Assembly: GCF_025144665.1 (NCBI RefSeq) | Contig: NZ_CP102294.1 | Span: forward strand, 744,001-808,000 | Length of the DNA stretch: 64,000 nt | Direction: 5' to 3' | Origin: Alistipes ihumii AP11 | Lineage (GTDB): Bacteria > Bacteroidota > Bacteroidia > Bacteroidales > Rikenellaceae | Shown: in pieces, positions 1-9,368 of the stretch | How positions within the stretch are numbered: the first letter of the stretch is position 1 | How the letters are laid out: every line of letters begins with the position of its first letter | The notes under the pieces: model-generated | The model's input: the letters and a program-made list of their open reading frames with translations, nothing else | The model's database searches: none | What the model was told of the DNA's origin: nothing | Made by a program: the position numbers and the translations under genes

Positions 1-447
1 GATCCGGACGCCCGGACAGAGAATCGCCCCGCCGCCGATCCAGCAGTCGTCGCCGATCGCAACCGGACGACAGCTTTCGACCGGGCGGCGGCGCTGCTCG
101 AAATCCATCGGGTGGGTGAAGGTGTAAATCTGCACGGCAGGCCCGATCAGCACATGGTCGCCGATGCGGATCGGCTCACCGTCGAGCATCACGCAGTTGA
201 AGTTAATGAAAACGCCACGTCCGATGAACAGGCTGTAACCATAGTCGCAGTAAAAAGGCGGACGAATCAGGCATTCGTCCGAAGCATGAGGCAGCAGCTC
301 GCCGAGCGCCTCGCGGTACCCGGGCGCATCCATCGACAGCGCGTTGAGCCGGCTCAGCAGCGCGGCCGCCCGGCGGCGATCCTCGCTCAGTTGCGGGTCG
401 AGCGTCTCGAACTGCTCGCCCCGGAGCATCTTTTCCCTTTCGGTCAT
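1..447 (-). CDS. maltose/galactoside O-acetyltransferase family protein, 3' end outside window
   Basis: This is a hexapeptide-repeat acetyltransferase of the Maa/LacA type, which transfers acetyl from acetyl-CoA to a sugar hydroxyl. The 149 residues in the window start with MTEREKMLRGEQF, the usual Maa N-terminus with its helical maltose-acetyltransferase domain. They continue through the family motif FIGRGVFINFNC (about residues 74-85) and the catalytic-histidine region YTFTHPMD (about 108-115). The left-handed beta-helix coils are entered at IGDDCWIGGGAI before the window ends; the family is about 185 residues, so roughly 35 are missing. It is the last visible gene of the minus-strand set, 8 bp after gtrA. 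The natural acceptor sugar cannot be told from sequence. Confidence 0.9.
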   Translation of the reverse strand, partial: MTEREKMLRGEQFETLDPQLSEDRRRAAALLSRLNALSMDAPGYREALGELLPHASDECLIRPPFYCDYGYSLFIGRGVFINFNCVMLDGEPIRIGDHVLIGPAVQIYTFTHPMDFEQRRRPVESCRPVAIGDDCWIGGGAILCPGVRI

Positions 448-455
448 CGGTCCGC

Positions 456-830
456 TCAAGAAGTAAACGTAAAGAAATAGTTCATAAAGAAGTTCCACAG
501 CGTCACGACGCCGATCGCGATCAGCTTCGACAAATAGAACCCGACACGGGCCCGGTCGTTGAGCAGATAGATAATCAGGTTATTGATCAGCAGCCCGATA
601 GCCGATATGCCGATAAACTGCATGTATTGCTGGGCCACCTGCGGATCGCGGCTATGGAAAGTCCACAGCCGGTTAAGCACGTAGTTGGTCGAGGCCGCCG
701 AAATGAATCCCAGCGAGTTGGCGACATACTTGTTCAAGCGGAGCTTCTCCTTGCCGAGGAAGGTAATGCCGAAATCGACCGCCATGCCGGAAGCGCCGAC
801 AACGCAAAATTTGATGAATTGAATAAGCAT
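456..830 (-). CDS. GtrA family membrane protein
   Basis: A 124-residue integral membrane protein of the GtrA family (PF04138). Hydrophobic segments lie at about residues 5-22, 36-54, 70-90 and 100-120, which gives the four-helix layout of the family. The N-terminal FCVVGASGMAVDFG is the family signature region. GtrA proteins are thought to flip or handle undecaprenyl-phosphate-linked sugars, which fits the membrane glycosyltransferase gene 6 bp upstream. The next gene follows after 8 bp, so all three are probably cotranscribed. The exact lipid-linked sugar is unknown. Confidence 0.9.
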   Translation of the reverse strand: MLIQFIKFCVVGASGMAVDFGITFLGKEKLRLNKYVANSLGFISAASTNYVLNRLWTFHSRDPQVAQQYMQFIGISAIGLLINNLIIYLLNDRARVGFYLSKLIAIGVVTLWNFFMNYFFTFTS

Positions 831-836
831 ATCTCG

Positions 837-2522
837 TTATTTTGCAATCGTTCTTATCCGTTCCGTCGGCCCGTTGAACCAAGTCGTCACCGGAAGGTTG
901 GACACGGTGAAGCCTACCTGCCACGTGCGCTCCGGCAATTCGGGCACGACGAAACGCGCCTCGCGGCGGAGCGTCCCGCCGGCAGGAAGCAGGCCCTGCA
1001 CTTCGGGCAAATCGTAGCGACGGGTCGTCTCGCTCAGGTTGCGCCACACGATGCCGACCTTCACCGAGTCGCCGTCGAAACGGTAGTCGTAAGGATAGGG
1101 ATTGCGCAGCGTCAGACTCAGACGAAGCGTGTCGCCCGGCCGGACCTCGGAGGGCAGCGGACCGGTCTCGACCGCGATGCGGCGCACCGGAACGAACCGT
1201 CCGCAGCGCAGATAGCGGAACGTCCGGCCGTTCGGCAACTGAACGTCGCGCGAGCCCGGCACGCTGTCCCACACCTGAATCAGCACGGGACCTCCGGCCA
1301 TCCGGTCGTCGTCGTCGCGCAGCTCGTACTGGCTCGTCCGGTAATAGATCGACGGCTGGGCATACGCCTGTCCGCCCGTATAGAAGGCATATTTGGCCGC
1401 CGCCGTATACTGGCCGTCGAATATCACGGGAGCTCCCGCAGCCTCCTGCGCGATCCGTCCGTAGGACGTCCGGTTGTCGAACACCTCGAAACGCAGGCCG
1501 AGCGGGTTGAATATCATCTCGATGCGAACCAGCGCGACGAGCGCGACGGTCACCCACCCTACCCGCACGACGTAGCGGCGCGGACGACCGCCCCGACGGG
1601 CATGGAGGAACAGCAGCGCGATCACGCCGAACGCAACGGGAATCTCCCATTGAGGCTGCACGTACCCGCGCAGAGTCGTCGACAGGAAAAAGAGGACGAA
1701 CCCGGCCGAAATGAAGTTGAGAGCCCGCAACACGGGCGTTTCAGCTCGGGTCTTCCACCAGACGGCGACAAAAACGGGAAACAGCAGCGGATTGAAGATC
1801 GCCAGCAGATTGAGCAGGTACTCGGTCACGAACGAAAACTGAAAATCCTTGTTGCGTCCGGCCAGATGATAGCGGAACGAAACCCAGTCGTGCCCGGACT
1901 GCCATCCCAGATGCGGAAGGATCAGCAGCAGCGTCACGACGCAGGCGGCGTAGAATTTCGGATTGCGCAGCAGGCGCAGGTTCGACAGCACGGTCAGCAG
2001 CACGACCAGCGCGCCGTGATACTTACTGTACGCGAGCGCTGCCATAGCGACGCCGAGCCACAGGGCATGGCTCCAGCGGTCGTCCTCGGTCAGGCGCTTG
2101 TAGCACCACAGGAACAGCGCGGTAAAAAGCATCAGCGGACCGTCGGGCACGGCCAGAAAGCCGTAAAGCTGCAGGATCGGCATCGCAGCGGCGATCAGGA
2201 CGAACAGCCCCGCGTCGCGCACCGTCGCGGAATCGGGACGGACGATCCGCCACAGCAGATAGAGGTAGAGCGGCTGCAACAGCGTGAAGAAAAACCGCAC
2301 GCCGAACTCTCCGCCCCAAAAACTTCCCAAGCGTACGAGCAGCGCCGTCATCGGCGGATGATCGAAATAGCCCCACGCCAGCGACCGGGAGAACATATGG
2401 TAATAAGCCTCGTCGTTGGCCAGCTCGGTGCAGCCGGCCTGAATCAGGTTGGCGATCCACCACAGGCCCAACAGCAGCCACAGCCGTACGTCGGGATTTC
2501 GCGATTGCAACAGTTTTCTCAT
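837..2522 (-). CDS. GT39/ArnT-like membrane glycosyltransferase
   Basis: A 561-residue polytopic membrane protein of the dolichyl/undecaprenyl-phosphate-mannosyltransferase (PMT_2, GT39/GT83) class. After the first membrane segment comes NDEAYYHMFSRSLAWGYFDH, which holds the acidic pair and aromatic-rich first loop typical of ArnT-like enzymes. About ten hydrophobic segments follow, then a soluble C-terminal domain of about 190 residues. The reading frame stays open up to 2636, but the -7 box at 2581-2588 lies inside that extension, so the ATG at 2522 is the better start. With gtrA downstream it probably glycosylates a cell-envelope lipid or polymer using a lipid-linked sugar; the substrate is not known. 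Confidence 0.87.
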   Translation of the reverse strand: MRKLLQSRNPDVRLWLLLGLWWIANLIQAGCTELANDEAYYHMFSRSLAWGYFDHPPMTALLVRLGSFWGGEFGVRFFFTLLQPLYLYLLWRIVRPDSATVRDAGLFVLIAAAMPILQLYGFLAVPDGPLMLFTALFLWCYKRLTEDDRWSHALWLGVAMAALAYSKYHGALVVLLTVLSNLRLLRNPKFYAACVVTLLLILPHLGWQSGHDWVSFRYHLAGRNKDFQFSFVTEYLLNLLAIFNPLLFPVFVAVWWKTRAETPVLRALNFISAGFVLFFLSTTLRGYVQPQWEIPVAFGVIALLFLHARRGGRPRRYVVRVGWVTVALVALVRIEMIFNPLGLRFEVFDNRTSYGRIAQEAAGAPVIFDGQYTAAAKYAFYTGGQAYAQPSIYYRTSQYELRDDDDRMAGGPVLIQVWDSVPGSRDVQLPNGRTFRYLRCGRFVPVRRIAVETGPLPSEVRPGDTLRLSLTLRNPYPYDYRFDGDSVKVGIVWRNLSETTRRYDLPEVQGLLPAGGTLRREARFVVPELPERTWQVGFTVSNLPVTTWFNGPTERIRTIAK

Positions 2523-2580
2523 TTCGGTCGAGTTACCCCGGACTTTCCGCGCGGGGAGGTTTCGGTCGGAATCTATCTTG

Positions 2581-2588
2581 CAAAGATA
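2581..2588 (-). promoter_or_regulatory. Bacteroidota -7 box, GT39-gtrA-maa operon
   Basis: The minus strand reads TATCTTTG, a full match to the TAnnTTTG -7 element, about 59 bp before the chosen start at 2522. The rest of 2523-2908 shows no gene or clear structure. Confidence 0.65.
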
Positions 2589-2908
2589 CGAAAAAAGCCG
2601 CAACGAATCGCGCATGCCCGCAGCTTCCCGCCTCACGCACCGCGCCTGTGCCGGAAACGGCCGGTCCGCCGGAGAAAAAACGGACCGCGGCCGACCTTTT
2701 TCAAACGGTCTTCACCGGCAGAGGCACGGCAAAACCGGAATTTTCGCCTCCCGGCCCACGGGAAACGGCTTCGTCGCAGACATAATCCGAAAACACGCCG
2801 CCCCCCGAAAACAGGACCGAACGCCTTGTCCTTCCCGAATCGCCGGAAACGGTATGCCGAGCAACCGAAACACGTCGCAACAGCCGAAATGGCCGGCATA
2901 CGCCGATC

Positions 2909-3757
2909 CTATCCCTCCTTTTCAAAACTTTTCAGAAGCTCGATCTCGGCCGGCCAACGGCTTTCGTCGGGCGTCTCGAGAATCAGCGGAATGTCGTCGA
3001 AACGCTTGTCCCGGGCGATAAAGCGGAAAACGGTCATACCCAGAAAACCGTCGCCCAGATTCCGGTGACGGTCGACCCGGCTGCCCAGCGGCTTCATCGA
3101 ATCGTTCAGGTGCATACCGCGCAGGTAACGGAATCCGACCGTGCGGTCGAACTCGTCGAAGGTCCTCTCGCACGCCTCGTCGCTCGTCAGGTCGTAGCCG
3201 GCGGCAAAGGCATGGCAGGTGTCGATGCAGACGCCCACGCGGCTCTGATCCTTCACCAGCGAGAGGATCGTCGCCAGCTGCTCGAACGAATATCCGACAT
3301 TGGAGCCCTGCCCGGCCGTGTTCTCCACGACGGCCGTCACGCCCCGGGTCCGCTCGAGCGCCCAGTCGATCGACTCGGCCACGAGCCGCAGACATCGGTC
3401 GGCGCCGATCAGGCCCAGATCGCTGCCCGGATGAAAGTTCAGCCGGTCGAGCCCCAGCTGCTCGCAACGCCGCATCTCGTCGAGGAAGGCAGCGCGCGAC
3501 TTCTTCAGCTCCTCGTCCTTGGGATGGCCCAGGTTGATCAGGTAGCTGTCGTGAGGCAGGACGACGCCCGGAGCGTATCCTCCCGCCCTGCAATTGGCCT
3601 CGAACGCGCCGATCGAGGACGGCTTGAGCGGCGCGGCCGACCATTGCCGCTGATTCTTCGTAAACAGGGCGAAAGCCGTCGCCCCGATCTTTTCGGCGTT
3701 CAGCGGAGCGTTTTCGACCCCTCCTGCCGCACTGACATGCGCTCCAAAATATTTCAT
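2909..3757 (-). CDS. nfo: deoxyribonuclease IV (AP endonuclease)
   Basis: A 282-residue endonuclease IV that nicks DNA 5' of abasic sites in base-excision repair using three zinc ions in a TIM barrel. The protein opens with [14 protein letters not shown], the family N-terminal signature with a zinc-site histidine. Other visible hallmarks are [35 protein letters not shown] and [22 protein letters not shown], with metal and active-site residues in the expected order. Length matches the family (about 280). It is transcribed alone and diverges from the DUF3078 gene; no clear promoter box is visible on its side of the gap. Confidence 0.96.
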   Translation of the reverse strand: MKYFGAHVSAAGGVENAPLNAEKIGATAFALFTKNQRQWSAAPLKPSSIGAFEANCRAGGYAPGVVLPHDSYLINLGHPKDEELKKSRAAFLDEMRRCEQLGLDRLNFHPGSDLGLIGADRCLRLVAESIDWALERTRGVTAVVENTAGQGSNVGYSFEQLATILSLVKDQSRVGVCIDTCHAFAAGYDLTSDEACERTFDEFDRTVGFRYLRGMHLNDSMKPLGSRVDRHRNLGDGFLGMTVFRFIARDKRFDDIPLILETPDESRWPAEIELLKSFEKEG

Positions 3758-3877
3758 CGTACCATGTTATTGTCGCGTCCGTCTCCTCGTCGCGCCGGAA
3801 AGGCGGACGCACCGGAGCAAAAATACGGATTTCCGAAGCAAAAAAAAGAGGGTCCGCTCAATCCGGGTCAAAATTGC

Positions 3878-3885
3878 TATCTTTG
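3878..3885 (+). promoter_or_regulatory. Bacteroidota -7 box, DUF3078 gene
   Basis: TATCTTTG on the plus strand ends 25 bp before the ATG at 3911, so the leader is short. It supports 3911 as the start rather than any upstream in-frame codon. Confidence 0.7.
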
Positions 3886-3910
3886 CGCAAGACTCAACCC
3901 TGCGCAGACT

Positions 3911-4900
3911 ATGAAACCCCTGAGAATTTTTCTGTTGCTTGCGGGACTTCTGCTGGCTTCGAGCCGAGCCGAAGCCCAGTTCTCCATTTCAAAAGTCACA
4001 CCGAAAGAGGCGGACGTCAAAAACTTTCGGGACACGATCAAGCAGCTGTCGGCCGTCAACAACCAGTTCTTCAGCGAAGCGCGCTACCGGGCCGAGAAAA
4101 AACGTTTGCGCAAGGAACGGAACACGATCACCTGCACGGTCGGGCTATCGCTGAACCAAACCGGCTTCGACAACTGGGCCCCGGGCGGAAACAACACGTT
4201 CGACGCGACCGCCTCGCTGCTCTATACGCACGTCTACACCCGCGACAAACTGAACATGACCTACTCGTTCGACTCGAAATACGGCATGAACGTCATCTCG
4301 GGCACGACGTTCAAGAATCTCGACTACTTCATTTTCAACCTCAACACGGGATGGGCCATTTCGAAGAACTGGTCGTACAGCGCCAGCGCCAACCTGCGAA
4401 GCCAATGGTCGAAAGGATACAAGTCGGTCACCGAGAAAATACTGGTCAGCAACTTCATGTCGCCCGGCACGCTGACGCTCGGCGTCGGCTTCACGTACCG
4501 GGCGCTGAAGAAAGTGCCGCTGATCGTAACGGTCAATCCCCTGAGCGGCAACATGCAATTCGTTCTGGACGACTCGCTCTCGCGGCAGGGCGCCCACGGC
4601 GTGCCGGCCGGCAAGCACCAGAAAAGCTCGCTCGGATCGACGATGCGCATCGACCTGAACCAGCCGATCGCAGGAGGAAAGATGAGCTACATCACTTACT
4701 TTTATGTCTCGACGAACTACGAGCAGAACAACTACGTCGAATGGCAAAATACGTTCAGCATCATTGCAGCCAAGATATTCAACGTCGGTTTTTTCTGCCG
4801 CATGGTCTACAACGAGCCTCAGGCGACGCCTCGGAACCGCTCGCTTCAATGGACCTACAAAATCGGGGTCGGATTGTCCTATACGTTCAAAAACAAGTAG
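3911..4900 (+). CDS. DUF3078 domain-containing outer-membrane protein
   Basis: A 329-residue protein with a Sec signal peptide (MKPLRIFLLLAGLLLASSRAEA, cleavage after AEA). The mature part contains the DUF3078 hallmark GLSLNQTGFDNWAPGGNN (about residues 79-96), followed by alternating amphipathic strands rich in aromatic residues that end in a C-terminal aromatic-containing strand. That pattern suggests a small beta-barrel in the outer membrane. The frame is open far upstream, but only the ATG at 3911 gives a signal peptide and it follows a -7 box. It is 55 bp upstream of the S41 protease and may be cotranscribed with it. Function is unknown for the family. Confidence 0.88.
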   Translation: MKPLRIFLLLAGLLLASSRAEAQFSISKVTPKEADVKNFRDTIKQLSAVNNQFFSEARYRAEKKRLRKERNTITCTVGLSLNQTGFDNWAPGGNNTFDATASLLYTHVYTRDKLNMTYSFDSKYGMNVISGTTFKNLDYFIFNLNTGWAISKNWSYSASANLRSQWSKGYKSVTEKILVSNFMSPGTLTLGVGFTYRALKKVPLIVTVNPLSGNMQFVLDDSLSRQGAHGVPAGKHQKSSLGSTMRIDLNQPIAGGKMSYITYFYVSTNYEQNNYVEWQNTFSIIAAKIFNVGFFCRMVYNEPQATPRNRSLQWTYKIGVGLSYTFKNK

Positions 4901-4955
4901 CTTCGGGTACGGGAATTGCCCATGCGCCCCGACAAGAAACTTTCGCTAAAACGAC

Positions 4956-6632
4956 ATGTACAAAAACAGTAAATTCACGATTCTGCTGCCGACCGTGATC
5001 GCCTGCTCGCTGGCAGCAGGGATGCTGCTCGGCAGTTTTCTGCTACGCAGCGGCGCGGACCGACCTGCACGCAGGGCCGCGCTTTCCGTAGCCGGGACCG
5101 ACAAGCTCAACATGCTGCTCCGCCTGATCGACGCGCAATATGTCGACACGGTGCGGATGGACTCGCTCACGGAAGAAATCATCCCGCTGATTCTCGAAAA
5201 TCTCGACCCGCACTCGATGTATTTCAGCGCGAAGGACCTCGCTCAGGCCAACGAGACGATCGAAGGAGAGTTCGACGGCATCGGCGTCGTGTTCAACATG
5301 GCGACCGACACGGTCGTCGTGCTGAACGTCATCGCCGGCGGACCGAGCGCCAAAGCCGGCATACAGGGAGGAGACCGGATCGTGACGGTCGAGGACAGCA
5401 CGATCGCCGGAGTCGGAATGGACCAGAACGAAGTAGTGAAAAGACTCAGGGGTCCTCGAGGCAGCGAAGTCCGGCTCGGAATCCAACGCTCCGGAATCGA
5501 CGGGCTGACCCCGGTCACCGTCCGGCGCGACGCCATTCCAATCAAGAGCATCACGGCTTCGTACCTGATCCGCCCGGATATCGGCTATATCAAGTTCGAT
5601 CAATTCTCGGTCAACGCCTACAAAGAACTGAGCGAAGCGATCGGACAGCTCAAGGGACAAGGCATGCAGAAGCTCATCCTCGACATCCGGGGCAACTCGG
5701 GCGGCCTGCTCGAACAGGCCATCGCGATCTCGAACGAGTTCCTGCCCGCCGACAAGATGATCGTCTACACGCAGGACCGCGCGGGAAACAGGGAGACCCA
5801 ATACAGCGACGGGCAAGGAGAGTTCACCGACGAACAGCTGGTCGTGCTGATCGACGAATACAGCGCCTCGTCGAGCGAGATTCTGGCCGGAGCGCTTCAG
5901 GACAACGACCGGGGCACGATCATCGGCCGCCGCTCCTACGGCAAGGGACTGGTCCAAAGTCAGATCCCGTTCCCGGACGGCTCGGCGGTCCGTCTGACCG
6001 TCGCACGCTACTACACGCCGACGGGACGGTCGATCCAGAAACCGTACAGCGACGGAACGGAAAGCTACAACCGCGAGCTGCTGTCGCGCTACGAGCATAA
6101 CGAGCTCTTTTCGGCCGACAGCATCCATTTCGCCGACAGCCTCAAATACGTGACCGAAGGCGGCAAGGTCGTCTACGGCGGAGGAGGCATCATGCCGGAC
6201 ATTTTCGTACCGGCCGACACTTCGGACACGACCCCTTATTTCAGAGAGGTGGCCAGGCGCAACATTCTCTACCGTTTCACGCTCGACTATACGGATCGCC
6301 ACCGCGCGCAACTGAACGGAATCCGGACGCTCGAGGAACTGGACCGCTTCTTCGGCTCGCAGCCGGACCTGCTCGGCGAATTCGTCCGCTATGCGGCCCG
6401 GCAGGGCGTGGCACCGAAACCGGCCGAAATCGAACGCTCGAAAGAGGTCATGCTGGCCCAGATCAAAGCCTACGTAGGCCGCAACACGCCGCTGGAGGAC
6501 AATGCTTTTTACCACAACATCCAAAGCATCGACAACGTGGTAAAACAGGCGCTCGAGGTGCTGTCGGCTCCCCGGCCGGACAACGAGCTCCATGTCCGGG
6601 ACACGGTCGCGCGGACCGAGCCGTCGCTTTAG
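4956..6632 (+). CDS. S41 family C-terminal processing peptidase
   Basis: A 558-residue CtpA/Prc-type serine protease. An N-terminal hydrophobic segment (about residues 5-30) directs export or anchors it. A PDZ domain spans about 105-185 (GPSAKAGIQGGDRI) and the S41 core about 200-380. The Ser/Lys dyad is visible: Ser305 in SASSSEI and Lys330 in RSYGKG, 25 residues apart as in E. coli Prc. A C-terminal region of about 150 residues follows. Such proteases trim or degrade envelope proteins that have exposed hydrophobic C-termini. The gene ends at a clear terminator. Confidence 0.94.
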   Translation: MYKNSKFTILLPTVIACSLAAGMLLGSFLLRSGADRPARRAALSVAGTDKLNMLLRLIDAQYVDTVRMDSLTEEIIPLILENLDPHSMYFSAKDLAQANETIEGEFDGIGVVFNMATDTVVVLNVIAGGPSAKAGIQGGDRIVTVEDSTIAGVGMDQNEVVKRLRGPRGSEVRLGIQRSGIDGLTPVTVRRDAIPIKSITASYLIRPDIGYIKFDQFSVNAYKELSEAIGQLKGQGMQKLILDIRGNSGGLLEQAIAISNEFLPADKMIVYTQDRAGNRETQYSDGQGEFTDEQLVVLIDEYSASSSEILAGALQDNDRGTIIGRRSYGKGLVQSQIPFPDGSAVRLTVARYYTPTGRSIQKPYSDGTESYNRELLSRYEHNELFSADSIHFADSLKYVTEGGKVVYGGGGIMPDIFVPADTSDTTPYFREVARRNILYRFTLDYTDRHRAQLNGIRTLEELDRFFGSQPDLLGEFVRYAARQGVAPKPAEIERSKEVMLAQIKAYVGRNTPLEDNAFYHNIQSIDNVVKQALEVLSAPRPDNELHVRDTVARTEPSL

Positions 6633-6646
6633 CGCAACGACACGAG

Positions 6647-6678
6647 GCCGGAGCCGAATGGCTCCGGCTTCTCTTTTC
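6647..6678 (+). terminator. intrinsic terminator after S41 protease
   Basis: A perfect 9-bp stem (gccggagcc / ggctccggc, loop gaat) is followed by TTCTCTTTT, 14 bp after the stop codon. Confidence 0.85.
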
Positions 6679-7177
6679 GCTGCGTGTACCGGTGCGCACA
6701 GCGGGAAACAACGCGACGTCGCATGCTTACGTCACACCCGACATACTTTTATTGCAAGTATCCTCGACATTACAATCGACTCGCCCGGACGACCCGGACA
6801 AACGGACCGTTTCCGACCGGAACGATGCCCTGTCGCTAAGACGGCGAAAAGTCGGAAGAGCTCCTGCAAGCACGCGATCGCGAAAAACCGGAACGGTGTG
6901 CGTAGCCTCATGCACATTTATTTCAAGACGCTTACATGACTATGCTGTCGCGGAAGTCGCTGATAGATCGGTTCCTTTGTTCACCACGACCTGATCGTTT
7001 CCGTATTATACGGGAGAAGATCTATACCGGCATGCCGGTGCGTCATAGCGGACTTAACCTATCATACCGGCCCGGGAGGGGAATCCGAAAGTCGCGAGGC
7101 AGGACGTAAACGGCGCACCGAAATATGCTATCAGGGGCTGAAATACCGTTCTCCGGGCGTTCGGCCGTCGATATCTC
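6679..7177. other. intergenic spacer, no gene seen
   Basis: About 500 bp lie between the S41 terminator and the convergent chromate-transporter gene. Short open frames here have no recognisable product, and I see no promoter box that clearly serves a gene. Confidence 0.5.
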
Positions 7178-7702
7178 TCAACCGTATATCAGATAACCGG
7201 CTACGCCCGAGAGCACGATCAGCAGGATCGGATCGATCTTGCGCAGCGAAGCCAGAAAGACCGCGCCGAAAATCAGCCAGCTCTTGTAGTCGATAAAGGT
7301 GACCGGAGTGAACAGCACGGCGCCTGCCAGTGCGATCATGGCCAGAATCATCGGCCTCATGCCGTACATGACTCCGCGGATGTAGGCATTGTTCCGCAGG
7401 ACCAGGTAAAAGCGCGTCAGTACGATCATCAGCGTCATGGCGGGCAGGCAGACGGCCGCCGTCGCTACGACCGCTCCCCAGACGCTGCCGGTCACGACGT
7501 AGCCGATATAGGTCGCGCTGTTGATCGAGATCGGCCCGGGCGTCATCTGCGAAACGGCGATGATGTCGGTCAGCTCCTCGTTCGTGATCCAGCCGTGGGC
7601 GATCACCACCTCGTGCTGAATCAGCGACAGCATCGCATACCCCCCGCCGAAGCCGAAAAAGCCGATTTTCAGATAGGATAGGAACAGTTGCAGATAGATC
7701 AT
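7178..7702 (-). CDS. chromate transporter, second half-size subunit
   Basis: A 174-residue membrane protein with one chromate-transport (CHR) domain. The family signature GFGGGYAML follows the first helix, and SQMTPGPISINSATYIGY is the conserved loop. Its ATG overlaps the stop of the upstream half (ATGA), so the two are translationally coupled. Paired short ChrA proteins with opposite membrane orientation are known to act together in chromate or other oxyanion transport. The frame runs on upstream through the first half gene, but that extension is only a shadow frame. Confidence 0.93.
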   Translation of the reverse strand: MIYLQLFLSYLKIGFFGFGGGYAMLSLIQHEVVIAHGWITNEELTDIIAVSQMTPGPISINSATYIGYVVTGSVWGAVVATAAVCLPAMTLMIVLTRFYLVLRNNAYIRGVMYGMRPMILAMIALAGAVLFTPVTFIDYKSWLIFGAVFLASLRKIDPILLIVLSGVAGYLIYG

Positions 7703-8244
7703 GGCTTCAGCCCCTTTCTTTTCAGACAGAACGTCCAGCCCAGCCCTCCGACGGCCCCGACCAAAATCAGATAGACGGGCGAGAATCCGAAATACCACGT
7801 CGCGCCCAGCGCCAGAGAGGCCAGTACGAAACGCCATGCCCCGAGCCCCTTGGACAGATGAATGATCGGGGCCAAAATCAGCGCCACCACGGCCGGACGC
7901 ATGCCCTTGAACACGGCCTCGACGACCGGCTCGTGCTCGAACGAAACGAAAAACAGCGCCACGAGCAATATGATGACGAACGAAGGTACGACGACACCGA
8001 GCACCGAGCTGAACGCCCCCCGGTAACGATCGATCTTGTAGCCGACGAAAACCGCCGTATTGAGAGCCAAGGGCCCCGGCGAAGTCTGGGCGAGCGTCAA
8101 CAGGTCGAGGAATTCCTCGCGATCGATCCACGCCCGGCGATCGACCACTTCCTTTTCGATCAGCGGAACCATGGCGTATCCCCCGCCGAAGGTAAATACC
8201 CCGACCTTGAAGAACGACCAGAAAAGATTCAACGATTTCTGCAT
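7699..8244 (-). CDS. chromate transporter, first half-size subunit
   Basis: A 181-residue CHR-domain membrane protein. It carries the same marks as its partner: TFGGGYAMVPL near residue 18 and TLAQTSPGPLALNTAVFVGY near 50-70, followed by hydrophobic helices. It is the first gene of a two-gene operon and overlaps the second by 4 bp. Full-length ChrA proteins are about 400 residues with two such domains, so this locus encodes the split form. The 305 bp between it and rsmE (8245-8549) contain no gene and no full -7 box that I can see. Confidence 0.93.
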   Translation of the reverse strand: MQKSLNLFWSFFKVGVFTFGGGYAMVPLIEKEVVDRRAWIDREEFLDLLTLAQTSPGPLALNTAVFVGYKIDRYRGAFSSVLGVVVPSFVIILLVALFFVSFEHEPVVEAVFKGMRPAVVALILAPIIHLSKGLGAWRFVLASLALGATWYFGFSPVYLILVGAVGGLGWTFCLKRKGLKP

Positions 8245-8549
8245 AAAGTCTTTTTCTCCTGTAATTCGCCCGCTCGCTCGCTTTCGTCCGTTTCCGCACG
8301 GACTTTTCTCCCGGAAACGGACGGAAGCGCCGGTCGGGCCCCTTCCGCCAAATCCGCGGCTTCGCCGTTTCCTCTATGACGGATACGTACGCATTCGGAA
8401 ACAGAAACCGCGAGCGACTTCTTCCTCCGATTGCGTCCGCCGCCTTGCACCGGTCCCCGAAGGAGTCCGGAAACACCGGTCTTGCGCAACCGGATACTGC
8501 GGGCACCTGCGGCACGGCGCGCACCGCTAAAGAGCGTCCCGCAAAGTTC

Positions 8550-9263
8550 CTACCAGCCGTTTACGAACGCGACCGAGTGCGCAGCCACGACGCCGGCCGT
8601 TTCGGTCCGAAGACGGCTGCGGCCGAGCGAAACGGCCCGGAAACCGCTGTCGAGCGCCGAGCGGATTTCATCGGAAGAAAAATCGCCCTCGGGCCCTATA
8701 AGGATCAGCACCTGCTCCCGGGGGCCGAAAGCCTCCCCGAGCGGAGTCCGGCTCCCGCTCTCCTCGCAATGGGCGATCAGCCGGCTACCCGCGCAAGGGA
8801 GCTCCAGCAGCTCGCGCAAAGGCATCGGAGAATCGACCCGGGGCAGATAAGCCTTCAGCGACTGCTTCATCGCACCGGTCACCACACGGAGTATCCGGTC
8901 TATCCGGAGCGTCCGCCGCTCGCAGCGGTCGGTCAGCACGGGCGTGATCCGGTCGACGCCGATTTCGGTCGCCTTCTCGGCGAACCACTCGTAACGGTCG
9001 ACGTTTTTCGTCGGCGCGACGGCCAGATGCAGCGAGTAAGGGCGTTGCCCGAAGCCCTGCTCGCAGCCGAGTATCTCGAGCCGGCAGCCGCGCGGCGAAT
9101 CGTCGGCGATCTCGGCCCGGCACATCGCGCCCCGGCCGTCGGTCACCCACAGGCTGTCGCCCCGGCCCAGACGCAACACGCGGACGGCATGCTTCGACTC
9201 CTCTTCGCCGAGCAGATAGCTCCCGGAAGCAGGGTCCAGATCGGGGGCGTAAAATAATTGCAT
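8550..9263 (-). CDS. rsmE: 16S rRNA (uracil1498-N3)-methyltransferase
   Basis: A 237-residue SPOUT methyltransferase that methylates N3 of U1498 in 16S rRNA using SAM. The N-terminus MQLFYAPDLD and the HAVRVLRLGRGD motif form the PUA-like RNA-binding part. The C-terminal knot is seen in LILIGPEGDFSSDEI and VSLGRSRLRTETAGVVA. The frame is open to 9341, but the -7 box at 9326-9333 puts the transcript start inside that extension, so the ATG at 9263 is chosen. It diverges from the M3 peptidase gene. Confidence 0.95.
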   Translation of the reverse strand: MQLFYAPDLDPASGSYLLGEEESKHAVRVLRLGRGDSLWVTDGRGAMCRAEIADDSPRGCRLEILGCEQGFGQRPYSLHLAVAPTKNVDRYEWFAEKATEIGVDRITPVLTDRCERRTLRIDRILRVVTGAMKQSLKAYLPRVDSPMPLRELLELPCAGSRLIAHCEESGSRTPLGEAFGPREQVLILIGPEGDFSSDEIRSALDSGFRAVSLGRSRLRTETAGVVAAHSVAFVNGW

Positions 9264-9293
9264 AGAAATAGGCGTTTTGTGGATCGGTATCGC

Positions 9294-9301
9294 TACTTTT
9301 G
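9294..9301 (+). promoter_or_regulatory. Bacteroidota -7 box, M3 peptidase
   Basis: TACTTTTG on the plus strand, 67 bp before the start at 9369. It is back to back with the rsmE promoter. Confidence 0.65.
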
Positions 9302-9325
9302 CAATAGCGTCCCGAACTCTCCGGG

Positions 9326-9333
9326 CAAAAGTA
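9326..9333 (-). promoter_or_regulatory. Bacteroidota -7 box, rsmE
   Basis: The minus strand reads TACTTTTG about 62 bp before the rsmE start at 9263. The two divergent transcripts overlap at their 5' ends because the boxes face past each other. Confidence 0.65.
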
Positions 9334-9368
9334 CAAAACAACCGACGAACTCACAACGTTTGCCATCG

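Noticed and set aside
7120-7150. String resembling the TPP riboswitch core (ggggctgaaatacc)
   Set aside because: The second conserved half of the riboswitch is missing and no thiamine gene follows; the next gene faces the other way.
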